From contig NZ_FXWM01000002.1 in NCBI RefSeq assembly GCF_900177675.1, positions 521,839 through 585,838 on the forward strand: a stretch of DNA of 64,000 bases, written 5' to 3'. Below, piece by piece: positions 27,079 through 35,638 of this stretch (positions are counted from its first letter, which is position 1; the number at the start of each line of letters is the position of its first letter). A program made the translations under genes and the position numbers. The notes under the pieces are model-generated. The model was not told where the DNA came from. It did not search any database and was given only the letters and a program-made list of their open reading frames with translations. This stretch comes from Bacillus sp. OV166 (GTDB lineage: Bacteria > Bacillota > Bacilli > Bacillales > Cytobacillaceae).

Positions 27079-28091
27079 TAATTTTGCTCCTCCCTAAAAT
27101 CAATTAAAATTTTGCCATATTGACCTGAAATAGCGTCACCATAAGCCCTTTCAAAATGGCTTAATGGAAAAATATTTGAAACTATTGGTTTAATATTAAA
27201 ATCTTCATCCATTAGGTATTCAACACATTTTTCGAAATCCTCAGGAAAACTATAAATAATCGAACCTTTTATAGTAATTTCGTTTCGAACAATATGCATA
27301 ATTGGGAAAGTAGCTTCAGGAGCCAACCCTATGTATACAATTGTTCCGCCTGGTTTAATAATTTGTAACGCTTGTTCGGCAGAAGCTCTTGCTCCAGCAG
27401 CTTCAATTACAATATTAAACGCTTCTCCCTGTATTTCTTGAGGGAGGGCTATTTTAACTCCTGCAAACCCATTACGTACTTTCTCAAGTTTCTTTTCGTT
27501 AATATCAACAGCAGTAACTTGTGCCCCTAAATATTTTGCTAATGCAATTGAAAGCATACCTTCCGTCCCGCACCCAATCACACAAACAGAAGTATCTTTT
27601 GATATTTTAACTTTTTGAAAGGCATGAACAATTACTGCAAAAGGTTCAATCAGTACTGCTTTTTTATTTGGTAATGATTCAGGAATTGGTAACACATACT
27701 TTGATGAAATGGTAATTTCTTCAGAGAAAATTCCAGAAATATTAACACCAAGGGAAAGTTTATTCATACAAATATTTTTTCTACCGTTTAAACAATTTTC
27801 ACATTCATCACAGAATGTATTTGGTGTAACTACCACTCTAGTTCCTACAGTAAATGGTACATGTTCACCAACTTCGATAATTTCGCCGACTAATTCATGA
27901 CCAGGAACTAGAGGGTACTTGGCGTGACCAAGTTTTCCTTTAAATACACCAATGTCGGAACCGCAAATCCCACCATATATTAATTTGATTTTTACATCAT
28001 CTTCCTTAATATCTGTTACGGAAGGAAGTTTCTTTAATTCTAATTCACCAGGATTTTTTATATATAGCCCCAACATTCTCTTCACCGCCAA
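27078..28091 (-). CDS. Zinc-dependent medium-chain alcohol dehydrogenase
   Basis: 337 residues of the sorbitol/threonine dehydrogenase branch. The catalytic zinc region is GGICGSDIGVFKG and GHELVGEI. The structural zinc loop keeps four Cys (CDECENCLNGRKNIC). The Rossmann motif is VIGCGTEGMLSIALAKY. It oxidises a secondary alcohol of a polyol or sugar acid with NAD(P). It is the first gene of the operon, directly behind three LacI-type operators. The last codons carry the ribosome site for the next gene and share TAATG with it. Confidence 0.88.
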   Translation of the reverse strand: MAVKRMLGLYIKNPGELELKKLPSVTDIKEDDVKIKLIYGGICGSDIGVFKGKLGHAKYPLVPGHELVGEIIEVGEHVPFTVGTRVVVTPNTFCDECENCLNGRKNICMNKLSLGVNISGIFSEEITISSKYVLPIPESLPNKKAVLIEPFAVIVHAFQKVKISKDTSVCVIGCGTEGMLSIALAKYLGAQVTAVDINEKKLEKVRNGFAGVKIALPQEIQGEAFNIVIEAAGARASAEQALQIIKPGGTIVYIGLAPEATFPIMHIVRNEITIKGSIIYSFPEDFEKCVEYLMDEDFNIKPIVSNIFPLSHFERAYGDAISGQYGKILIDFREEQN

Positions 28092-28135
28092 TCTATTTAA
28101 TTGATTTAAAAATAATTACCTAGTTTATAGTTTTG

Positions 28136-28188
28136 TAGATCGATCTAATTATCGTTAAAATTTTTTTCAAACAAAATAGATCGATCTA
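28136..28188. promoter_or_regulatory. Paired LacI-type operators upstream of the catabolic operon
   Basis: TAGATCGATCTA occurs at 28136-28147 and again at 28177-28188, 41 bp apart (about four helical turns), just upstream of the alcohol dehydrogenase start. Such spacing allows two LacI-family dimers on one face of the DNA or a short loop. Confidence 0.85.
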
Positions 28189-28255
28189 AAAAATAGCCAA
28201 GCTTTAAAGATTATTGAACACCACCCCATTACTTGAGAATTTAAAAAACATGATA

Positions 28256-28330
28256 AGTAAGCGTTATCACTATATTATCTTACAATTTTGATATTTGCAA
28301 TACATTTCCTTCAAAAAATAGATCGATCTA
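28256..28330. promoter_or_regulatory. Third operator plus cre-like site
   Basis: A third exact TAGATCGATCTA lies at 28319-28330, next to the 3' end of the regulator gene. AGTAAGCGTTATCA at 28256-28269, read on the minus strand as TGATAACGCTTACT, fits the cre consensus with one mismatch. The operon is thus likely under both specific repression and CcpA control. The 305-bp gap holds no gene. Confidence 0.65.
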
Positions 28331-28396
28331 AAAATTAATTCATCTTAAAATAAAAGAGAGCATTCAAGTGCTCTCTCTTTTCAAAGGTGTTAGCCT

Positions 28397-29407
28397 TTAT
28401 GATGATTTTCGGACGACGAGTTCTGGTTGTAAAATGATTCGTTGCTTTTCGCGATTCTGATCTAAAATTCTGTGATGCAAGAGATTTGCCGCCTGTGATC
28501 CGATAAGTCTTGCAAAAGAAGACACAGTAGTTAGGGGTGGATTATATAAAGGGGCTTCATTATTATTATCAAATCCGACAACCGCAATATCTTTTCCGGG
28601 TTCTATTCCATTCACTTTCAAACCCTGCAGTACCCCATGTGCGACAAAGTCGTTAAAGCAAAAAGCGGCAGAGGGTGGTTTAGGATTATTAAGTACTTGT
28701 TGAACTGCTTCTGTTCCACCGTCTCGTGAGACAGCGCTTTGAATTATCAACGACTCATCAATTTCAATCCCTGCTCGTGTTAATGCCATACAATACCCTC
28801 GCCTTCTTTCTTTCCAGGCGGATGATTCTGACGTTCCTCCTAAAAAAGCAATTCTTCTATGTCCTTTTTGAATTAAATGGTTTACTGCCATTTGTGCTCC
28901 TGCAGCATAATCAATTCCTACATAATCACACATCACATTTTCCAATTCTCGAACGGCAAGAACGATAGGAATGTCAATTTGTTTTATTCGTTCAATTGTT
29001 GCTTTTGAACTGTCTGACACAGGGCATAGAATGATTCCCCCTACCCGATGCTCTAGCATTCTCGATATCAGCTGCTCTTGCCTGGTATCTGAATCAAACG
29101 TAGTGCCAAGGAAGACATCGTAACCCGCCTCTTCCAACGCATTATGAACCCCCCTTAACAGCTCAGTATAAAAAGGGTTGGCGATATCGGTAATAATTAG
29201 TCCAACAGTGGTCGAACTTTTTTGGGATCTCATATTTGCAGCAACACGATCATAAACATATCCCAGTTCCCGCATTGACGCTAAAACCTTTTTCCTCGTT
29301 TTTTCAGCTATCTTGGGACTTCCTCGAACTATAAGTGAAGCGGTTGCTCGGGATACACCTGCATGTTTGGCAACATCCATCAGGGTAACACGTTTTTTTT
29401 CCTCCAT
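28397..29407 (-). CDS. LacI-family repressor of the catabolic regulon
   Basis: 336 residues: an N-terminal HTH (VTLMDVAKHAGVSRATASLIVRGS, then KIAEKTRKKVLASMRELGY hinge region) followed by a periplasmic-binding-protein-like effector domain with TVGLIITDIANPFYTELL and GFDNNNEAPLYNPPLTTVS. Repressors of this class release DNA on binding a sugar or sugar-derived ligand. The palindrome TAGATCGATCTA, repeated through 24.2-33.2 kb, is the obvious target. The gene is downstream of the MFS gene in the same direction; a decayed paralogue lies at 31535-32062. Confidence 0.9.
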   Translation of the reverse strand: MEEKKRVTLMDVAKHAGVSRATASLIVRGSPKIAEKTRKKVLASMRELGYVYDRVAANMRSQKSSTTVGLIITDIANPFYTELLRGVHNALEEAGYDVFLGTTFDSDTRQEQLISRMLEHRVGGIILCPVSDSSKATIERIKQIDIPIVLAVRELENVMCDYVGIDYAAGAQMAVNHLIQKGHRRIAFLGGTSESSAWKERRRGYCMALTRAGIEIDESLIIQSAVSRDGGTEAVQQVLNNPKPPSAAFCFNDFVAHGVLQGLKVNGIEPGKDIAVVGFDNNNEAPLYNPPLTTVSSFARLIGSQAANLLHHRILDQNREKQRIILQPELVVRKSS

Positions 29408-29732
29408 GAAAAATCACCCTCTAACTATTTATAAATTGTGTACTAACAAGTTATGACTTGAAAAAAGAAACTACACATTCTCTAAAAAATTTTAAAAAAT
29501 AAAAGACAACTAAATTATAATTTTGAAATAGAAATAATGTCAATCATATGAGGGTATAACTTCATGGTGGCAATTCTATAGACACCATGAAGGATTATCG
29601 AAAAAAAGAACTTCACCAACTTATCAGATAAGGATTGTAATCCATATCCATCAAGAGGGAAGTCCTTTTTATGCTGGTTAAAAGAATGTTATCGAAAAAA
29701 CATGTAGATAAATCCTCTTCACCACTTAATAA
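29408..29732. other. Intergenic stretch between regulator and MFS gene
   Basis: It holds an inverted repeat TTCATGGTG / CACCATGAA around 29562-29592 and a weak stem (AAAGAACTTC / GAAGTCCTTT) that may end the MFS transcript. No gene and no TAGATCGATCTA copy was seen here. Confidence 0.4.
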
Positions 29733-31043
29733 CTATTCTTTTAACTCCAGACGCTGGATCTTACCAACAACAAACAGAAGTGATAATGCACCAGAAAGTG
29801 CAAGAACGGCCATATAGATTAAAGCACCTGTAAATGAATGTGTTTTTTGGACAATGATACCGATAATAATTGGAGTAAGGATCCCTGAAAGGTTAGCGGC
29901 GACGTTAAAAATACCACCTGCCAAACCTACTAGTTTAGTTGGAGCCAGGTCAGAAACCATAACCCACCCAGTTGCTGCCATACCTTGTGAGAAAAAGGCA
30001 ACAGACATGATTGCTATTACTAAGCCAGGTACTTGGGTGTAGTTGGCCAGAACGATTAAACATGCACCTAATGCTCCCGTAATGATTGGCGTTTTTCTAG
30101 CAACTGTTAAGGATTTACCACTTTTGACCATTTTATCCGACCAAGCTCCCGCCAGTAAAACACCAACACATGCGGCGATATACGGTAGAGACCCCATAAA
30201 GCCGGCTTTGATAAAGGACATATGTTTTTCTTGAACAAGATAGGTTGGGAACCATGTTAAGAAAAAGTACAGCATTGACGCCACAGAGAATTGTGTAAAA
30301 CTTATTCCCCAGATTTGACGGTATTTTAGCAGTTGTTTAACTTCTGACCATGTGATCTTGTGTTTCTCACCAGCATTTTCAGCTAGTCCACCGCCTTCAC
30401 GTATGTAATCCATCTCTTCTTTATTAATAGCTTTGCTGTATTTTGGATCACGATAGTACTTTACCCAGACAAATGTAAATAGAATTCCCACAATACCCGT
30501 TACAATAAAGATCATTTGCCAGCCAAAATTCGATAATAGCCAAAATAGAATTGGTGTCGCGAATGCTAAGCCTACGTATTCACCTGCAGTGTAAACACCC
30601 GTAGCCATTGCACGTTCCTGTTTTGGAAACCAAGCAGCTACAACACGACTGTTAGTCGGAAATGCAGGTGCTTCCGTGATACCTAATGCCAGACGGAGCC
30701 CAAAGAATCCTGCAAAATTTTTTGCAAACCCTAAGCATAGGGTAGTGATTGACCATGTACAAAGCGATACGGCATACGTTAACCTAGGACCAAATCGATC
30801 TAAAATCCAGCCGCCTGGAATCTGCATAAAGGCATAGGACCAGCCAAAAGCCGAAAAGATCAAACCGAGTGTAACCTGATTTAAGCCTAAATCCTTCTGA
30901 ATGGAAGATGCTGCAACTGAGAGGTTAGTTCTATCAAGATAGTTGATTGCTGTAATGATAAAAAGAAGTGCCAAAATTGAGAAGCGAGCGCGCGTTGGTT
31001 TCTTCAATGGTATTGTCATTGATTTCCGTGCTACTTGTGCCAT
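29733..31043 (-). CDS. MFS transporter, ACS family, likely importer for the LacI-regulated pathway
   Basis: 436 residues, about 12 membrane helices. ACS motifs are ITAINYLDRTNLSVAASSIQ in helix 1, GGWILDRFGPRLTY before helix 3 and RLALGITEAPAFPTNSRVVAAWFP near helices 4-5. The family takes up organic anions such as galactonate, glucarate, phthalate or sulfoacetate. It stands upstream of the LacI gene, and its own upstream region (31044-31534) has one perfect and one degenerate operator, so it belongs to the regulon. This points to an anionic growth substrate. Confidence 0.88.
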   Translation of the reverse strand: MAQVARKSMTIPLKKPTRARFSILALLFIITAINYLDRTNLSVAASSIQKDLGLNQVTLGLIFSAFGWSYAFMQIPGGWILDRFGPRLTYAVSLCTWSITTLCLGFAKNFAGFFGLRLALGITEAPAFPTNSRVVAAWFPKQERAMATGVYTAGEYVGLAFATPILFWLLSNFGWQMIFIVTGIVGILFTFVWVKYYRDPKYSKAINKEEMDYIREGGGLAENAGEKHKITWSEVKQLLKYRQIWGISFTQFSVASMLYFFLTWFPTYLVQEKHMSFIKAGFMGSLPYIAACVGVLLAGAWSDKMVKSGKSLTVARKTPIITGALGACLIVLANYTQVPGLVIAIMSVAFFSQGMAATGWVMVSDLAPTKLVGLAGGIFNVAANLSGILTPIIIGIIVQKTHSFTGALIYMAVLALSGALSLLFVVGKIQRLELKE

Positions 31044-31209
31044 TTAAATCCCCCTTATCGGTTTCCCTACTTTTTTGTCCTCTTGCTAATACACAACATG
31101 ATAGCGATTACATTTTAATTAAAATGTAAACTGTAATTAGACTGAATCTCAAATAAAATAGTAAAGGGATCAAATTTATAAATTTTGTAAACTAGAATAT
31201 CAAAGACTC

Positions 31210-31372
31210 GGATAACGCTTACAAAATTCAATGATAACTTTCATAGATATTTATTTGATATATCCAATCTTTTAAATTACGCTCACTACCCAAGAATAAA
31301 ACCTTTCACTTTTGTTTTTCACCCCCCGCTTTAAAAATTAGACCGATCCAATTTTTCTAGTAGATCGATCTA
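31210..31372. promoter_or_regulatory. MFS control region: LacI-type operators and cre-like site
   Basis: TAGATCGATCTA is at 31361-31372 and a 10-of-12 match, TAGACCGATCCA, at 31339-31350. GGATAACGCTTACA at 31210-31223 is a weaker cre match (two mismatches). The gap 31044-31534 holds no gene. Confidence 0.65.
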
Positions 31373-31534
31373 CTGAATCTTTAATTTATTATATAATAAA
31401 AGAATTAGTTTGAACATATTTTTTAAATTTTTGTGACTATTCTCTCATTTTAAATTTCAAGGCATTAAAAAACTTTAGGAGCAACGAAATGTATATCCTG
31501 CGGTGATATTTTTGAATTCACTCCAGATATACAT

Positions 31535-32062
31535 TTAAGAGGAACTCCTTACAACCAATTCCGGCTTAATGATGATTCTTTGCAGTCTCGATCAAGGCCG
31601 ATAATTCTTTGATGAAAAAGATTGGCAGCTTCAAAACCGATCTGCAGGGCAAAAGAAGAAACAGTTGTCAAGGGAGGATTATATAAATATGATTCTGATA
31701 CATTATCAAATCTGAGGACTGTAATATCTTTCCCTGGTATTTTTCCTCCATCAATCAATCCCAACATGACACCATGGGCCACGAAATCGTTAAAGTAAAA
31801 GACTATAGGAGGTGCATCCGCAAGAGAACCTGGCGGATAGCATTCGCTCCTCCCTCCCGGGTTACATCGTTCATGATAATTAATGATTTGTCTACCTCGA
31901 TACCAGCTTATATTAGTGTATTACTATACCCTTACTTTCTTTTCTACCGTGCAGATGATCCCGAGGAACGCCAAGAAATGCGATTCCTCGATGTTCCTTT
32001 GGAATTAAATGGTTTACAGCCATTTGTGATCCTACAACTAGCAGCCTTAATTCTTGGTTAAA
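31535..32062 (-). pseudogene. Second LacI-family regulator, decayed C-terminal part
   Basis: Fragments align in order with the intact LacI protein at 28397-29407: SQMAVNHLIPKEHRGIAFLG near 32000, then MAHGVMLGL, KDITVLRFDN and LYNPPLTTVSSFALQIG (31782-31549). The true C-terminus, KPELVVRSSS, is in another frame and ends at 31535. At least two frameshifts are present and the DNA-binding domain is gone. It abuts the shikimate-kinase-like gene, whose last codons run into it. It marks a past duplication of the regulator. Confidence 0.8.
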
Positions 32063-32621
32063 TGCCATTTGAACTTCGATCATAGATATCATAAGCAACT
32101 TTCAACGATTCAACAATAAAGTCTGCTATATCGTTAGGATTAAGATTGTCGGTTTCAAGTTTGGAATGATGAATATTGTATAATGCTTGTCTCTGATAAA
32201 ACAACTTTTCGATTTCTTCGGTGGTTTTCCCGTGCAATACTGGCCTAGTATCAATTATAATATTTAGCCTTTCTTTCCATGATTCCCATGTAATATCTAA
32301 AAAAATTACTATACAATTTTCTAATGTAACTTTACGAACTTCTTCTTGAAGGTACGCTCCTCCGCCTAAAGAAATTACCTTTAGTTTTTGGGTACAGTTT
32401 TCCTTAATTATTTCTTTTTCCTTTTCACGAAATGATTGCTCACCGATGAGTTTAAAAACATCCACAATAGGAATATTAAAACTATTTTCAATAACCTTAT
32501 CTATATCAATAAAATCCCTATAGAGCTTCTTCGCAACCAATTTTCCAACGGTAGTTTTTCCCACTCCCATAAATCCTATAATAACAATACTTTTCTCCCT
32601 TATTGATCCTCTATTGTTCAT
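32058..32621 (-). CDS. Shikimate kinase-family small-molecule kinase
   Basis: 187 residues. The P-loop IGFMGVGKTTVGK is at 15-27, Asp in FIDIDKVIE, the conserved VISLGGGAYL, and the lid segment DTRPVLHGKT. These are all features of AroK. The protein is a little longer than AroK (about 170), and the last residues (YDIYDRSSNGI) run into the LacI relic, so the end may be foreign. It is not near other aromatic biosynthesis genes. In this regulon it might phosphorylate a sugar acid, as gluconate kinases of the same fold do, or be a spare shikimate kinase. A LacI-type operator lies upstream of the preceding gene. Confidence 0.75.
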   Translation of the reverse strand: MNNRGSIREKSIVIIGFMGVGKTTVGKLVAKKLYRDFIDIDKVIENSFNIPIVDVFKLIGEQSFREKEKEIIKENCTQKLKVISLGGGAYLQEEVRKVTLENCIVIFLDITWESWKERLNIIIDTRPVLHGKTTEEIEKLFYQRQALYNIHHSKLETDNLNPNDIADFIVESLKVAYDIYDRSSNGI

Positions 32622-32729
32622 AAATTAAAACACTCTTTCTAAAGGTAATTTTCTTTACACGATCATAACAAATATTTCTTTAATATAGTTTAAATTTACG
32701 TAATATTCTAAAGAATTATTGTCTAAAAT

Positions 32730-32969
32730 TTATTCTATTCCTACACTATTTTTAAGTTTAAAAAACAAAGCCAACTTTTCTTCATTTTCCAAATTACTAT
32801 TCATAATTTCACTTACCTTACTTCCTAGAGCTGCATTTTTTTCCAACATAATACTTAGATGAATCAATTGTCTTTTTTCTTCTTCCTTTAAAGATGCTTC
32901 ATCAACTCCGAATATTAATTCCAATGCCATATACCCAAACGTGCTGAACATCTTATCATAAAATGACAT
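32730..32969 (-). CDS. Small protein of unknown function in the LacI regulon
   Basis: 79 residues, no signal peptide or membrane helix, predicted helical, rich in Glu, Lys and Leu (ASLKEEEKRQLIHLSIMLEK). GGGAGG seven bases before the ATG supports expression. An 11-of-12 match to the regulon operator (32994-33005) lies 25 bp upstream, at promoter distance. The shikimate-kinase-like gene follows 108 bp downstream. I recognise no family. Confidence 0.6.
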   Translation of the reverse strand: MSFYDKMFSTFGYMALELIFGVDEASLKEEEKRQLIHLSIMLEKNAALGSKVSEIMNSNLENEEKLALFFKLKNSVGIE

Positions 32970-32993
32970 CCCAGTAACCTCCCATTGTTTTTT

Positions 32994-33005
32994 TAGATTG
33001 ATCTA
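32994..33005. promoter_or_regulatory. LacI-type operator variant TAGATTGATCTA
   Basis: One mismatch to the regulon palindrome. It sits between the isomerase fragment and the 79-codon gene. Confidence 0.65.
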
Positions 33006-33008
33006 ATT

Positions 33009-33155
33009 TTAAAGCGAACAAATGTTACTTTTATCTCGCAGGTGTTTTTCTAAAGCTAACAAGGTTTTAGCCAGTACTTGCAGAGATGTAAGTATTTGGG
33101 GTGGTGGACAACCAAAAACAGTAAGGTAAGCTAACGAAAATTGTTTTTCCGTCAT
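33009..33155 (-). pseudogene. N-terminal fragment of a second TIM-barrel isomerase
   Basis: 48 codons from ATG 33155. The first 22, MTEKQFSLAYLTVFGCPPPQ and on, nearly repeat the start of the isomerase at 21789-22616 (QYSLAYLTVLGCPPPEM). After ILTS the frame continues with unrelated LQVLAKTLLALEKHLRDK and stops. The rest of the barrel is missing. It is preceded at 33171-33182 by an operator variant, so the promoter of this second copy still stands. Confidence 0.7.
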
Positions 33156-33170
33156 GTATTCCTGTTTTGT

Positions 33171-33182
33171 TAGATCGATACA
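33171..33182. promoter_or_regulatory. LacI-type operator variant TAGATCGATACA
   Basis: 11 of 12 bases match the regulon palindrome, 16 bp upstream of the isomerase fragment start. The region 33183-33378 to its right holds no gene. Confidence 0.6.
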
Positions 33183-33378
33183 ATTTTTAGCGTTAGGTCC
33201 TCCCGAATTGTTTAGGTTTATTTTATTAAATAATGTTTATGCCTTCAATGTATTTATAAGAATATTTATATTATTTTTTCTTAAATACAAATGTCTGCAT
33301 ATGATACTCTATTTTGATGAATATATCGCCTAAAAATTCCTTCTCTCTGAAATCCCATTAATATAATAATATGTTGGT

Positions 33379-33738
33379 ATGTTAGCAAGAAATCCAGATT
33401 TAGATGGTATTTTTGCAATTTGGGATGAACCAGCGGAAGGAGCACTAGCTGCAGCTCGTAAAGCAGGGATAAATGATATAGTCATTACTACAGTTGATTT
33501 GGGAAGTAATGTGGCACTTCAAATTGCTTCTGAAGGAAATATAAAAGGTCTTGGAGCGCAATTACCTTATGAAAATGGAGTTGCTCAAGCAATTATTGCG
33601 GGATATTCATTACTTGGTAAGGAAGTAGCTCCATTCTATGTTGTACCAGCAATGAAAGTAACAAAAGAAAATGTCTTAAAGGTTTGGAAACTGGCTTATC
33701 GTCAAGATCCTCCGGATGCGATTCAAAAGTACTTTTAA
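33379..33738 (+). pseudogene. Sugar ABC transporter substrate-binding protein, C-terminal fragment 1
   Basis: About 119 codons of the C-terminal lobe of a periplasmic-binding-type (RbsB-like) lipoprotein: NPDLDGIFAIWDEPAEGALAAA, then IKGLGAQLPYENGVAQA. There is no signal peptide or N-terminal lobe, and no transporter genes follow. A related fragment lies 230 bp downstream in the same direction. Confidence 0.8.
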
Positions 33739-33806
33739 TTAGTTCGATTATACCGGTGACAAGAGTCATCAACCCCAATATTACCGTATATGAATTTTTT
33801 TATGGG

Positions 33807-33840
33807 AGAGGCCGGATTCACGCTGAAGTCGGCCTCTTTT
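33807..33840 (+). terminator. Terminator after binding-protein fragment 1
   Basis: Stem AGAGGCCG / CGGCCTCT with a 15-base loop followed by TTTC. Confidence 0.7.
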
Positions 33841-33973
33841 CATGGTGACCGTTTTCTCTTTTCGAAAATTTATTTTTGCACCAGAGCCAAAAAACTTACT
33901 ATTTAGTCTGTAAGGATCAAATTTAGCTTTCAGAGGAGAAAAATCAATATCGGATGAAAGAAATGAAGGAGCA

Positions 33974-34273
33974 TTGGCTGCGGCCCGTGCCGCAGGAAGA
34001 GATAATTTGGTCATCACGACGATTGATTTAGGTGCTACTGCAGCTTTAGAAATGGCCAAAGATGGACTTATCAAGGGATTGGGCGCCCAAATGCCATACC
34101 ATCAGGGAGTCGCCGAAGCAATCTTGGCAGGGTATGCGCTGCTTGGCAAACAAGCACCAGCCTATGTAGCTGTCCCTGCTCTAAAAGTAACAAAAGAAAA
34201 TCTCCTTGACGCTTGGAAACTGGTTTATAACCAAGATGTTCCGGAAGCCATCCAAAAGTGCTATGATAACTAA
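33974..34273 (+). pseudogene. Sugar ABC transporter substrate-binding protein, C-terminal fragment 2
   Basis: About 99 codons paralogous to fragment 1 (VITTIDLGATAALEMAKDG, LIKGLGAQMPYHQGVAEA, ALKVTKENLLDAWKLVYNQD). A few more codons of the same protein (DERNEGALAAARA) can be read upstream from about 33951. The two remnants differ enough to be from two tandem genes or two copies of an operon. An IS6-like terminal sequence lies just before it (33873-33888). Confidence 0.8.
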
Positions 34274-34401
34274 TAAAACCTACAGAGGCTTATAAAAAAT
34301 GGCTCTTTTCGTAAACTTTGGTGTTTTCTGTACTAATTTTTGAATACTATAAAGACTCATTCGGACAGGTTTGGTGAATCCAAGGGCAATCCTCTATGGG
34401 A

Positions 34402-34440
34402 CAATACCTCCACGGGAAACCGGGAAACTGTCCAATAGAA
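34402..34440. repeat. 39-bp repeat unit, copy 1
   Basis: It begins CAATACCTCCACGGGAAACC and is repeated at 35267-35305 with one difference. The two copies bracket the IS3 remnant. The sequence can fold (GGACA ... TGTCC). Confidence 0.75.
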
Positions 34441-35132
34441 GAAGATGGGTTAGGATTTATAGAGATCAGAAAGAAACTGGAATTATTGGAAGTGGAAATG
34501 TACATCCCGATTTGAAGTTACAAAAAGATTTAGAAAAAAAATTAAGGATCTTGAAAAGGAGAATGAAATTTTAAAAAGGCGATGCACATCTTCACGAAAA
34601 ACCCGAAGTAATTTATAAGTTTATTAAGGAACATGATAATTTGTTTCGAGTGGTGAAGATGTGCGAGGTGTTAGGAGTATCAAAAAGTGGTTATTATGAC
34701 TGGCTCAAACGCCCTCTTAGTAACCAGGCAAAGCGACGACAAGAGTTGACTAAAGAGGTTATACGTGTTCATAGAGATTCATTTCAGATTTATGGCAGTC
34801 CTAAAATTCATAAACAATTGAAAAATGAAGGGATTATCACTTCTGAAAGAACGGTTCAACGTATTATGAGCGAGGATCAATACGTTCAAAGATTGTTAAG
34901 AAGTTTAAAGCGACAACAAATTCAAATCGCGGAAGTCAATATGCATCTATTGATTATCACTTAAGAAAGAATTAATTTATCAAAAGAAATATAGAACTCG
35001 TGACGAAGCAATAATGAGTATTTTTAATTACTTGGTTGGATTTTATAATTCAAAACGTATCCATTCTACTTTGGGATATGTTTCGCCAAATATGTTTGAA
35101 AATCAATACTTTTTAAAGGTACAAAAAGCTTA
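34441..35132 (+). pseudogene. IS3-family transposase remnant (orfA tail and gutted orfB)
   Basis: An orfA tail (LKLQKDLEKKLRILKR) precedes the orfB start region MHIFTKNP, EVIYKFIKEHDNLF in shifted frames. Then comes the intact HTH_21 segment MCEVLGVSKSGYYDWLKRP and PKIHKQLKNEGIITSERTVQRIM. After TTNSN the middle of the rve core, with the first two catalytic Asp, is deleted. The C-terminus resumes with GSQYASIDYH, KRIHSTLGYVSPNMFENQYF and a stop at 35132. It is a dead copy. Confidence 0.85.
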
Positions 35133-35146
35133 ATTGTGCCCATTTT

Positions 35147-35192
35147 CCTGCTGGAATAGTGACACTTATAAAAGTGTCACTATTCCAGCAGG
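35147..35192. repeat. 21-bp perfect inverted repeat at the end of the IS3 remnant
   Basis: Arms 35147-35167 (CCTGCTGGAATAGTGACACTT) and 35172-35192 are exact complements around a 4-base loop. The inner part resembles an IS3 terminal repeat, so it may be two abutting IS ends or a strong hairpin terminator with no T run. Confidence 0.85.
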
Positions 35193-35266
35193 TTAGCAAG
35201 CGAAGCGCGGTAGTGTTTTTAATAAAGAAATTCCAATTTATTTTGTCCGTTTTCTTGACGTAGGAC

Positions 35267-35305
35267 CAATACCTCCACGGGAAACCGGGGAACTGTCCAA
35301 TAGAA
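35267..35305. repeat. 39-bp repeat unit, copy 2, with a degenerate third unit at 35309-35349
   Basis: 38 of 39 bases match copy 1. Immediately after it, CTCTATGGTATAAAACCTCC and the following bases resemble the same unit and its left flank, giving a tandem pair. The origin is unknown. Confidence 0.7.
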
Positions 35306-35451
35306 ACGCTCTATGGTATAAAACCTCCGTGTGGGAATGGGAACGTGACTAAAGTGATTCGCGGTCAAAAAGACCGATGCCAGTTATCCCCAGTTACTTG
35401 ATGACCTTTCCTTAAAACAAACAAGCTGAGTGGGTCTGACCCCTATACTCG

Positions 35452-35638
35452 TTACTTTTTAAATAGCCAGCCTTTTTTGTTAAACCAAAAAATCATGACT
35501 ATGACAATGATCGCCATTACCCCAAGAGTGACAAAATACCCGTATTTCCAATGTAACTCTGGCATATGATCAAAATTCATTCCCTACACGCCCACGATAA
35601 ATGAAAGTGGCATAAAAATGGTTTTTATTACAGTAATT
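35452..35638 (-). pseudogene. CorA-type Mg2+ channel, last two membrane helices only
   Basis: Reading from about 35638 to the TAA at 35452: TIFMPLSFIVGV, then a TAG exactly where Tyr of the CorA signature Y-GMN should be. It continues GMNFDHMPELHWKYGYFVTL and IVIVMIFWFNKKGWLFKK. The cytoplasmic domain is missing. This is a relic of an ion channel gene. Confidence 0.8.

Noticed and set aside
35267..35349. Riboswitch upstream of the CorA relic
   Set aside because: The unit also occurs at 34402-34440 away from any gene start, and it lies downstream, not upstream, of the CorA fragment on its strand.
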